Shown piece after piece: positions 1 through 6,659 of a DNA stretch of 13,068 nucleotides. This stretch comes from JAIRNF01 sp031550925 (GTDB lineage: Bacteria > Bacteroidota > Bacteroidia > Bacteroidales > UBA932), in assembly GCA_031550925.1 (NCBI GenBank), contig JAVBOE010000031.1:1-13068 (forward strand), in the 5' to 3' direction. Position 1 is the first letter of the stretch. Each line of letters opens with the position of its first letter. The notes under the pieces were generated by a model. That model saw only the letters and a program-made list of their open reading frames with translations. It was not told where the DNA came from and did not search any database. A program made the position numbers and the translations under genes.

Positions 1-15
1 GTGCTCTTCCGATCT
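1..15. other. Residual Illumina sequencing adapter at contig edge
   Basis: The first bases, GTGCTCTTCCGATCT, are identical to the 3' end of the standard Illumina TruSeq read-2 adapter. Genomic sequence probably begins at about position 16. This is an assembly or trimming artefact marking a contig end, and these bases should not be interpreted biologically. Confidence 0.93.
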
Positions 16-97
16 CGAAGTTGTTTCATGCAGAAAACAAGCTAGCTGATTTAATAATCTTCATTTCTATTATCCCTTTTATTCACCACATGCAATG

Positions 98-166
98 GTA
101 TCAAGATACAAGTATCACGTATCAAGAAAAAGATCGTGCATCTTGATACTTGCTTCGTGATACGTG
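98..166. repeat. GTATCA-word intergenic repeat with interleaved inverted arms
   Basis: The stretch is built from repeated words GTATCAAG, CAAGTATCA and CACGTATCA on both strands. Perfect inverted pairs are 98-107 with 140-149 (10 bp), 109-117 with 144-152 (9 bp) and 116-124 with 158-166 (9 bp). The pairings are mutually exclusive or interleaved, so several hairpins are possible. It begins just after the stop of the leftward CobJ-CobH gene and may act as its 3' end. Related words recur at 1592-1622, 10595-10611 and 11261-11288. I see no gene in 16-169. Confidence 0.6.
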
Positions 167-169
167 CTG

Positions 170-1576
170 CTATACATCCCTACCCGGTTTCAGCTGCCCT
201 GCATCATCAAAGGTAAGTATTGAATTTACAAGCGTTGCAGCCAGATTACTTCCGCCTTTCCGTCCCTCCACTATAAGTTTAGGAATATCGAAGAAAGGTT
301 TTACCATGTATTTTGATTCTTTTACATTCACAAAACCAACAGGTGCGGCAACTATACCTGCAGGTTTTGCCTTACCTTTACGAACCAGCTCGCATAGCTC
401 CATTAGTGCAGTAGGTGCATTACCGAAAACAAATAACGCATCGGGATGCTCTTCTACAGCCAAACGTATGCCTGCCTGTGTGCGTGTAATATCAAGCGAT
501 TTAGCCATATCTGCAACACGCTCGTCGTGTAAATAGCATTTCGCTTCAACTCCAAGTCGCTCCATTGCACCTTTACGAATGCCCGAAACAACCATCGTTA
601 CATCGGTTATAATGGTTGATATTTCTTTATTGGAGAATTTTTGGTATAGATTTTTCACCGCATCCTCATCCGTATAGAGAATGTTCTCCATATCAAAATC
701 GGCAGTAGTATGTATAGCGTGTAACAATGCCCACTTCCTATCGAGAGGAATATTCCTGTTCTTCAGCTCTCCTTCAATAGTTCTAAAGCTGCGTATCATT
801 ATATCCTGACCGATGCCCTCGCTCCTCTCCTCTCTGCGGTTATAGTAGCCTCTAGGCGTGATAATCCGATTACCCGAAATATACGATTCGGAGTTGCCAA
901 CAATAACGATGGTAAACATATCAACCTCTTCGGGATTAAAATCGGCAAGGGTTGTAACGGTTACCTGCTCGTCTTCTCTGTCTGCCTGACGAACAAACCC
1001 GACTGGGGTTTCAGCGGAACATGATTGCAGGAATATCTCTTTTAAACGATACAGCTGCCAATACCTTTCCGTACTCTTTGGATTGTATATTGCTGTTACA
1101 AAATCAGCGCTGGCAGCAGCCTGAATACGCTTTTCTATCTTCTCCCAAGGTGTCATTAAATCCGAAAGAGAGATAACACAAAAGTCGTGGCACACGGGGC
1201 AACCAAGTAATGCAGCAGCCTTCTGAAACGCGCTGATACCTGGCAATATCTCAACTTCAATATCGCTTTTTTTGTCGTTTTTCATTTCAAGAATAAGCGA
1301 AGCCATGCCATATATTCCTGAATCGCCGGAGCTAATAACGCACACACTCTTTCCCTCTTCGGCATAACGGAATGCTTCTTCTCCCCGCTCACGTTCCTTC
1401 TTCATACCCGTATCAACACAAAGCGTATCAGTAGATACAATGCTTTTTATAAAACGGAAGTAGTACTTATAACCAATCACTACCTCCGATGTACGGATAG
1501 CGTTCAGAACCGCAGGAGTTATGTTATCCTCCGATCCGGGGCCGATACCCACTACTGCAATTTTTCCTTTCGACAT
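170..1576 (-). CDS. cobJH: CobJ-CobH fusion: precorrin-3B C17-methyltransferase / precorrin-8X methylmutase
   Basis: A 468-residue bifunctional corrin-ring enzyme, expected in the cytoplasm. Residues 1 to about 245 are a SAM-dependent tetrapyrrole methylase of the CobJ/CbiH type: GIGPGSEDNIT at 10-20, GDSGIYGM at 84-91, and the LPGISAFQKAAALLG segment from 111. This domain methylates C17 and drives ring contraction. Residues about 262-455 are CobH/CbiC, which moves the C11 methyl to C12 to give hydrogenobyrinate or cobyrinate. That half shows HAIHTTADF (286-294, with H286 or H289 as the likely catalytic histidine), FVFGNAPTAL (382-391), GFVNVKESK (414-422) and GRKGGSNLAA (438-447). Length equals the sum of the two single enzymes, so this is a real fusion, not a readthrough. 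A good candidate promoter lies 68 nt upstream, so it may be transcribed apart from the riboswitch operon. Family assignment is firm; aerobic-type versus anaerobic-type substrate is not settled by sequence, although the neighbouring CbiK favours the early-cobalt route. Confidence 0.95.
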   Translation of the reverse strand: MSKGKIAVVGIGPGSEDNITPAVLNAIRTSEVVIGYKYYFRFIKSIVSTDTLCVDTGMKKERERGEEAFRYAEEGKSVCVISSGDSGIYGMASLILEMKNDKKSDIEVEILPGISAFQKAAALLGCPVCHDFCVISLSDLMTPWEKIEKRIQAAASADFVTAIYNPKSTERYWQLYRLKEIFLQSCSAETPVGFVRQADREDEQVTVTTLADFNPEEVDMFTIVIVGNSESYISGNRIITPRGYYNRREERSEGIGQDIMIRSFRTIEGELKNRNIPLDRKWALLHAIHTTADFDMENILYTDEDAVKNLYQKFSNKEISTIITDVTMVVSGIRKGAMERLGVEAKCYLHDERVADMAKSLDITRTQAGIRLAVEEHPDALFVFGNAPTALMELCELVRKGKAKPAGIVAAPVGFVNVKESKYMVKPFFDIPKLIVEGRKGGSNLAATLVNSILTFDDAGQLKPGRDV

Positions 1577-1591
1577 TTAGCTGTATATTAT

Positions 1592-1622
1592 CGTATCACG
1601 ATTCACGTATTAAGTATTACGC
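1592..1622. repeat. Degenerate GTATCA-family repeat
   Basis: Contains CGTATCACG, TTCACGTATTAAG and GTATTACGC words related to the repeat at 98-166. It sits in the leader between the candidate promoter at 1644-1675 and the CobJ-CobH start codon, so it would be part of that mRNA's 5' region. Confidence 0.45.
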
Positions 1623-1643
1623 TATGAGTAAACCCATATTTTA

Positions 1644-1675
1644 CAAAGGTACGGGTTTTCTTGCTTTATAAGAAA
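1644..1675 (-). promoter_or_regulatory. Candidate Bacteroidetes promoter for the CobJ-CobH gene
   Basis: On the minus strand TACCTTTG (1651 down to 1644) matches the TAnnTTTG -7 element exactly. TTTC (1675 to 1672), one base off the TTTG -33 element, lies 20 nt upstream. Transcription would start near 1638, about 60 nt before the CobJ-CobH start codon. This would partly uncouple the gene from the upstream riboswitch-controlled operon. Confidence 0.55.
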
Positions 1676-1724
1676 TAACAAACATACATTTATAGCTAAC
1701 AAATGACATTATTACAATAGCATC

Positions 1725-3200
1725 CTACTGTTTACCTACCCGCTTCCTTAGCCACTTCATCTTTCGCCTTATCCACCTGTAAGCAAGCCATACACCTGTT
1801 GCCGAGACAAACGTTCCACCCAGCATAGTTGTCCACATTACAATATTCCATAAAACTGGACGATCTGTCAGAAATTTAATGCTAAAGCTGTGAAAGCCTT
1901 GATACATCCATTTTTGCACACGGCTTTTATTATTAAAGTAACGCGTATCGCCTGTTGTAGGGTTAACGTAGTAAGCGCTATTATCGGCATCGTTAACAGA
2001 CACCTTAAATACAGGAAGCTCTAATTCCCCCTTTCTGCTGATATAATAATTATCAGATTCTGTCATCACAGAAATTGTAAAATCATCGTTAGCATGCAGC
2101 TTGGCAAAACGTTTTCTAACATCGTTTTCTGTTATAGCTAAAGACTTGATTTCCTCTGTAGAAGCGTCAAGTGTAAGTAGCTTTGTACTCACTCGAACCT
2201 TATAAGTAGGGGTTTCATCAAATCCGCTCCATTCAATACTTTTAACCTGATTTGGATATGCTGCAAGTACTGTTCTATAGTCTAATGCATAGTCTTGCGG
2301 ACTAACTGGTAATGCTTGTCGATACAGGCCCCGCATAAGATCGGGGTTGTGTACTTTTGCCACCCAATCGGGTACGCTTGCCAGCGACATCATTCCGCTG
2401 AATACAAAGGTGAAGGTAAAGAAGCCAAACACAAAGCCTAAGATGTGATGCCATTTGTAAGCAAACTTCTTATATGGAGATTGGATTTTTTTCTTTGTTT
2501 TATACCGCTTACAGAAAACCCATATACCTGCTACCAATCCTGCCAGACACATGATAGAACCCAAGCCCGACAACCATATTACCACATCAGACCATACTTT
2601 AGAATTTTCGCGTATAGGTGTAAAATATACCCAATGCGGAATGGCTCCAAGCCAAGCCCAAAAACGACTGTCCTTATCGGTGAATTGTAAAGCATCACCC
2701 GTTCTTGATGATATGTATAGCTGGTGTTTTTCGTTATCGTCAAAATAAAATTTATAGATCGGAATGTCTTCCCTTAAACGGTTAAACGGTATCCACTGGT
2801 CAATATCGTACAACGTATCAACCTTTGCTATGTTGGCATCACACCAAAGCCTTGCATAACCTTCTATCTGATCGTATGTATGAGCTAGCTGCGGTTGACA
2901 AAAATCGGAAGTTAGCTGATATGTACTATCTGCTGTGGTAATCCGGTATATTTCTTGTCCGTACAGCGTTCTGATATCCAGCCTAAGAACTTTGCTATCA
3001 TCCGGAATATATTGTAACACCGAATCAACCGAAGGCATATCAACAGATAGAGCCTGTGCAACTCTATTTCTATCATCGATACTTACTCTCGGGAAGCTGC
3101 GATATATCATCACAAATCCCGAGAGAAACCAAACGAGGAACAGAATGCTGAGAATGGTACCCAGCACTCTGTGTATCGAAAATATAATACGCCGTATCAT
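1725..3200 (-). CDS. PepSY-associated TM protein (reductase-like inner-membrane partner of TonB receptor)
   Basis: A 491-residue inner-membrane protein with four predicted helices near residues 11-33, 203-229, 252-274 and 449-475, and two large periplasmic segments between helices 1-2 and 3-4. It looks internally duplicated: H10-R-V-L-G and H251-H252-I-L-G open helices 1 and 3, each followed by SG-x-x-M, and PHW (H189) and GFHSF (H437) precede helices 2 and 4. Histidines at matching places in both halves could ligate haem, as proposed for PepSY-TM reductases such as FpvG (family knowledge; not shown here). The start codon overlaps the receptor stop by one base (TAATG), implying translational coupling and joint function. 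Likely role: reductive release of a metal from its carrier in the periplasm, or support of receptor-mediated uptake. The substrate is unknown. A basic C-terminus (RKMKWLRKR) is consistent with a cytoplasmic end. Confidence 0.85.
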   Translation of the reverse strand: MIRRIIFSIHRVLGTILSILFLVWFLSGFVMIYRSFPRVSIDDRNRVAQALSVDMPSVDSVLQYIPDDSKVLRLDIRTLYGQEIYRITTADSTYQLTSDFCQPQLAHTYDQIEGYARLWCDANIAKVDTLYDIDQWIPFNRLREDIPIYKFYFDDNEKHQLYISSRTGDALQFTDKDSRFWAWLGAIPHWVYFTPIRENSKVWSDVVIWLSGLGSIMCLAGLVAGIWVFCKRYKTKKKIQSPYKKFAYKWHHILGFVFGFFTFTFVFSGMMSLASVPDWVAKVHNPDLMRGLYRQALPVSPQDYALDYRTVLAAYPNQVKSIEWSGFDETPTYKVRVSTKLLTLDASTEEIKSLAITENDVRKRFAKLHANDDFTISVMTESDNYYISRKGELELPVFKVSVNDADNSAYYVNPTTGDTRYFNNKSRVQKWMYQGFHSFSIKFLTDRPVLWNIVMWTTMLGGTFVSATGVWLAYRWIRRKMKWLRKRVGKQ

Positions 3201-5539
3201 TACTTAAAGCTGTATGCAACTGTAATCAAGTAGTTGCGAGGCATGCTCGGAACCATCTGATTACCTAACGACTGATTAATATAATCTTCGTTAAACAAGT
3301 TATTAACGTTAAGCGATAGCGTAATTCCATTTCTCAAAGGGTACGAAGCGCTCACATCCGTTAACCAATATGATGAAAACTCGCTCGAGTTATCTGCATA
3401 GCGATATACTTTATCCATGAACGAAATATTTGCATTAAAGCTAAGGTTCCTAAACCAGCCTGAAGGTATGGTGTACGAAGCCATTCCGATAAATGTATTT
3501 TCAGGAACTCCGGGCAGCTTCAAACCCTCCTGTGGATCGGTTTCCATGTATTTATTCTTTTTCAGCTCAGCTATCTCTGCATTTGTGTAGGCATAACCCA
3601 CTGCAAGCATCAGATTTTTTACAGGAAACAACCTCACCTCCAAGTCAAAACCTTTAGATTCCGACTGTCCAACCTGACCGGTTACTGTATATTTCTTATT
3701 CGTATCAGGATCTGTAAAAGTAGCTATGTTTTTAGTTTCGTTGTAACGTTTAATATAGAACACGCTGGCCGAAGCTTGTAGCAAGTTCTTATATGTATAT
3801 CTTGCTCCAACCTCTGCTTGGTATCCTTCTTGCGGCTTAAATATCTCCTTGCTGTTTTCGGGATAGAATTCGTTTCCATCTTTATCAATATATATAGTTG
3901 TTGGGCTATAAAATGTTCTGTAAGGACTAAAAAACGATGACATTGAACCGTAAATCGACAAATCGTTGACAGGCATGTAAACCAAACCACCTCTGTAGGT
4001 AAATGCTGATGTTGTAATTGTACTATAAGGTGTTTGTTCTGCTTTATGGTATTGCCTTCCGCCACCATAGGTAGGAGCTGTTGCGCGCATGTACTTATAA
4101 GCATCCCAACGTCCTGCTAGTAGTACTTTAAGCTTATCCGACAACTCTACCAAATCTTGCACATAAATACCATGCGAATAGTTTCTAGTAATGTTAGCTT
4201 TACTAAACTTGGAATCCATATATCCCATGCTACGCGGATTGTTTACAACAACATGAGAGTAAAGACCCGGACCATATACATCATAATTGCTATTGAGTGG
4301 GTCACTTGTCGGAGCTAAGGTATAACCCGAATACGAATTTCTATTCATGCCAACAAAGCTGTATCCCGCTACAATATTATGCTTGATGCTACCTGTCATA
4401 AATGAACCCGATAGGTCGAGCTGGTTATTTACTGTTTCCGCCATATGAGAAAAACGCAAAGGAAAAGTAAGTGCAACTGTATCAAGACAAATGTACATCT
4501 TATTAGCACCATCATAGTAATAATGGTTGTAGATAGGGTTGCTATTCTCAAGATATGACAGCTCTTCCGTTCCAAAGTAGTTAATATCATCGTAAGAGTA
4601 CGAGAGATACTCTTGCAGCTTAAAATCTCCCCATAGCTTCTGTTGATACTTAGCCGATACATCCCAACGATCGTGGTAAAAGAAATCAGATTCATTATTG
4701 TACCTTGCCTTTTTGTTCAGCCCCGGTTGTTGTTCTCCGGCTGCAAGGTACAGCGATCCGTCCAGATTGTAGGTATCATAGCTCATATTAGCAGGTAAGC
4801 CTATTTCTGTTCCGTAAAAATCGTGGTTAAACCCTCCGCGAAATTCTAAGCTGCCCTTTCTACCAACAGGTGACGAAATAGCCAAATATCCTGAAAAACG
4901 TTCGTTTCCGTTATCTCTCCAACCATCCTGATTGGCATAGTTTACGCTTGCCAGATAGTTTACGTTACCGGCAATATTACCTCCAAAGCCAAGCGTAGCC
5001 TGCTTATTTTCGTAGCTGCCGTAGCGTAAGCGGGCATTTATTGTAGGTGTAGCTGTAGGCGCTTTACGTTTGATATTAAGAATACCGCCAACTACCGATT
5101 GTCCGTATAGCACGGATGCCGGACCTTTCAGCAACTCCATAGACTCTACATCTGTAAGATCCGGAAAAGGAAAAGAGTTAATCATGGTACGTTCGTCTCG
5201 CACGCCGTCAATCATTATAGGAGCACCACTAAATCCGCGTATGTATAACGTTTGAAAACCACCATATCCGGTATTTATGCGTACACCGGGTAAAAATCTT
5301 ACAGCTTCTTCTATACTTGTTACGCCTGCAATATCAAGCGTTTGAGATGATACTGTTGTTATCGACATTGGTAAATAGTTCATCGGAACGTCCAGCTTAA
5401 CCAGCTCTGCTTTTTTACGGGCAAAGCCCTGAACGCTGGCTTCCTGAAGTACGTAAGTGGTATCTTCCATACTTCCTTTTTGGGCATAAAGCCCCCCCGT
5501 AACCGCCATTAGTATGACGGCTAAAATAGTCTTTTTCAT
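3200..5539 (-). CDS. TonB-dependent outer-membrane receptor, siderophore type
   Basis: A 779-residue outer-membrane receptor. Residues 1-19 form a signal peptide ending GLYA. There is no carboxypeptidase-regulatory-like domain; a TonB-box-like stretch (TYVLQEASVQGF, about 28-39) leads straight into the plug (about 50-160, with RFLPGVRINTGYGG, YIRGF, MIDGVRDER and ELLKGPASVLYGQSVVGGILNI). The rest is a 22-strand barrel with aromatic girdle residues, ending in a classic terminal strand (SMPRNYLITVAYSFK). This layout resembles FhuE/FpvA-type siderophore receptors rather than SusC or BtuB. It starts 36 nt after the cbiK stop and its stop overlaps the PepSY-TM start, so it belongs to the riboswitch-led operon. 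Given that context the ligand may be a cobalt chelate, corrinoid precursor or tetrapyrrole rather than an iron siderophore, but sequence alone does not decide this. Confidence 0.93.
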   Translation of the reverse strand: MKKTILAVILMAVTGGLYAQKGSMEDTTYVLQEASVQGFARKKAELVKLDVPMNYLPMSITTVSSQTLDIAGVTSIEEAVRFLPGVRINTGYGGFQTLYIRGFSGAPIMIDGVRDERTMINSFPFPDLTDVESMELLKGPASVLYGQSVVGGILNIKRKAPTATPTINARLRYGSYENKQATLGFGGNIAGNVNYLASVNYANQDGWRDNGNERFSGYLAISSPVGRKGSLEFRGGFNHDFYGTEIGLPANMSYDTYNLDGSLYLAAGEQQPGLNKKARYNNESDFFYHDRWDVSAKYQQKLWGDFKLQEYLSYSYDDINYFGTEELSYLENSNPIYNHYYYDGANKMYICLDTVALTFPLRFSHMAETVNNQLDLSGSFMTGSIKHNIVAGYSFVGMNRNSYSGYTLAPTSDPLNSNYDVYGPGLYSHVVVNNPRSMGYMDSKFSKANITRNYSHGIYVQDLVELSDKLKVLLAGRWDAYKYMRATAPTYGGGRQYHKAEQTPYSTITTSAFTYRGGLVYMPVNDLSIYGSMSSFFSPYRTFYSPTTIYIDKDGNEFYPENSKEIFKPQEGYQAEVGARYTYKNLLQASASVFYIKRYNETKNIATFTDPDTNKKYTVTGQVGQSESKGFDLEVRLFPVKNLMLAVGYAYTNAEIAELKKNKYMETDPQEGLKLPGVPENTFIGMASYTIPSGWFRNLSFNANISFMDKVYRYADNSSEFSSYWLTDVSASYPLRNGITLSLNVNNLFNEDYINQSLGNQMVPSMPRNYLITVAYSFK

Positions 5540-5575
5540 AGATTTATGTTTTTAAGTAAGTGTTATTTTAGACAA

Positions 5576-6523
5576 TTAGTGTTTATGCTCGTGATGGTGT
5601 TCTGCTTTCTCTCCTGTTGTTTCATAGGTTGCTTTCTTTTCCATAATATCCAACTTTTTATGGGTAGAAATAAACTTGAGGTGAGAAATAAAAATATCCT
5701 GAATTTCGGGTAGCTGCCCCAGTCCTTCCATTCGCACGCTTACGCTGTAGCCTGCTTCTTCCAGCTGTTCTCTCCAATCATCGGCAATGTCGTTTTTAGC
5801 ATGCTCGCCGGCAACAAACATAAATGGGATAAGCTCAACCTTCTTCAATCCTGATGCTTTTAGCTGAGCAAGCGCATCATCAAACTCGGGGTAACCCTCA
5901 ACTGTACCTACAATATTATTTTTATGACCTTTTGCTTTAAACATATAGTCGAGCATGGCATACTGTGCAGTGCTTGAATCGTAAGTTCCATGCCCCACCC
6001 ATACGTATGCAGTGTTGCTATTTTGATTTTTAGTAATAGCCTCGATAACCTTCTCGTAATCGCGAGGTTTGTAAAGCAATGGATCGCCAACACGTATATC
6101 TTTAAACAGATGTTTTACTTCATTTATATTTCGTACCAGCGACTCCATTTCAACACCATCAATAATTACAGAGGCTTGTACCAATACATGCGTATAACCA
6201 TCTGCTGCCAGCTGATTAAGTGCTGCCAAAGGGTTTTGCTTTTGTAAACCTCTTTCTCCCAAACGCTTTATGATGATACGAGATGTATATGCCTCACGAA
6301 ATTCCGCATCCGGAAAAGCCGCTTGTACCTTAGCATTCAAAGCATCTATTGTTACTGCGCGCGTATCGTCATGTGTTGTACCGAAGTGAACCATCAGAAC
6401 GGCCAGCTTATCACCATCTTTCATCGACTTTCTGATATCAGAAGCCTCGAAATCTTCGCCATCATGTGCTAGCAAAGGTTGGCACAACACAAGAGCAAAG
6501 AATATTAGTAGTATTTTTTTCAT
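5576..6523 (-). CDS. cbiK: Exported CbiK-type sirohydrochlorin cobaltochelatase
   Basis: A 315-residue class II chelatase that inserts Co2+ into sirohydrochlorin at the start of the early-cobalt B12 pathway. Two half-domains are visible: VHFGTTHDDTR (45-55) opens the first, and VWVGHGT (174-180, H178), VEGYPEFDDAL (208-218, E209) and FMFVAGEHAKND (235-246, H241) mark the second. H178 and H241 match the family's metal-binding histidines. I start at 6523 because it gives a clean signal peptide (MKKILLIFFALVLCQPLLA, cut likely after A19). An in-frame ATG at 6550 would add nine residues and its codon lies inside a repeat. Export is unusual, since the substrate is normally cytoplasmic; periplasmic CbiK is known from Desulfovibrio. 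The tail, HHHEHKH, and the mature N-terminus, HDGED, are likely extra metal ligands. LVLC near residue 14 is a poor lipobox, so a soluble periplasmic protein is favoured over a lipoprotein. Confidence 0.92.
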   Translation of the reverse strand: MKKILLIFFALVLCQPLLAHDGEDFEASDIRKSMKDGDKLAVLMVHFGTTHDDTRAVTIDALNAKVQAAFPDAEFREAYTSRIIIKRLGERGLQKQNPLAALNQLAADGYTHVLVQASVIIDGVEMESLVRNINEVKHLFKDIRVGDPLLYKPRDYEKVIEAITKNQNSNTAYVWVGHGTYDSSTAQYAMLDYMFKAKGHKNNIVGTVEGYPEFDDALAQLKASGLKKVELIPFMFVAGEHAKNDIADDWREQLEEAGYSVSVRMEGLGQLPEIQDIFISHLKFISTHKKLDIMEKKATYETTGEKAEHHHEHKH

Positions 6524-6545
6524 AGATATAGAGTTTAAATTTACG

Positions 6546-6572
6546 GTCATTTCTCACTACGTTCGAAATGAC
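6546..6572. repeat. GTCATTTC palindromic intergenic repeat
   Basis: GTCATTTC (6546-6553) and GAAATGAC (6565-6572) form a perfect 8-bp inverted repeat around an 11-nt loop. It resembles a hairpin repeat often seen between Bacteroidetes genes. It lies between the btuB stop and the cbiK start and covers the alternative upstream ATG at 6550, arguing against that start. Confidence 0.6.
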
Positions 6573-6580
6573 GTGCTAGT

Positions 6581-6659
6581 TTTTTCATTCTTACGTTTTT
6601 ACATTAGTATGTTTCCACATTAGCACATTTGCATATTATCTCATTAGCATATTATCTAC
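6581..6659. repeat. AT-rich interspersed repeat, copy 1 (CATTAGCA words)
   Basis: A string of related words (CATTAGTAT, CACATTAGCA, CACATTTGCATATTATCT, CATTAGCATATTATCT) running into the btuB stop codon. Bases 6581-6605 match the reverse complement of 10556-10580 at 23 of 25 positions, so this is a dispersed repeat and not merely AT-rich spacer. No promoter is evident, so btuB and cbiK may be read through. Confidence 0.65.

Noticed and set aside
16..69. Minus-strand ATG near 57 preceded by GGGATAATAGAA, possibly the start of the next gene in the operon
   Set aside because: It reads only MKIIKSASLFSA before a stop. A second frame starting at the overlapping ATG runs straight into the adapter, so no gene can be supported.
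98..166. CRISPR array or phage attachment site in the repeated GTATCA words
   Set aside because: The units vary in length and orientation with no regular spacers, and no cas or integrase gene is present.
150..536. 128-residue plus-strand reading frame
   Set aside because: It lies antisense to the well-supported CobJ-CobH gene, whose conserved motifs occupy the same bases, and it has no recognisable motif of its own.
3724..4104. Second minus-strand frame inside the siderophore-type receptor
   Set aside because: It is a frame-shifted shadow of continuous barrel coding sequence, without a signal peptide or domain.
6524..6550. Upstream ATG at 6550 as the cbiK start
   Set aside because: It adds nine residues ahead of a complete signal peptide and its codon falls inside the GTCATTTC palindrome. 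The ATG at 6523 fits better.
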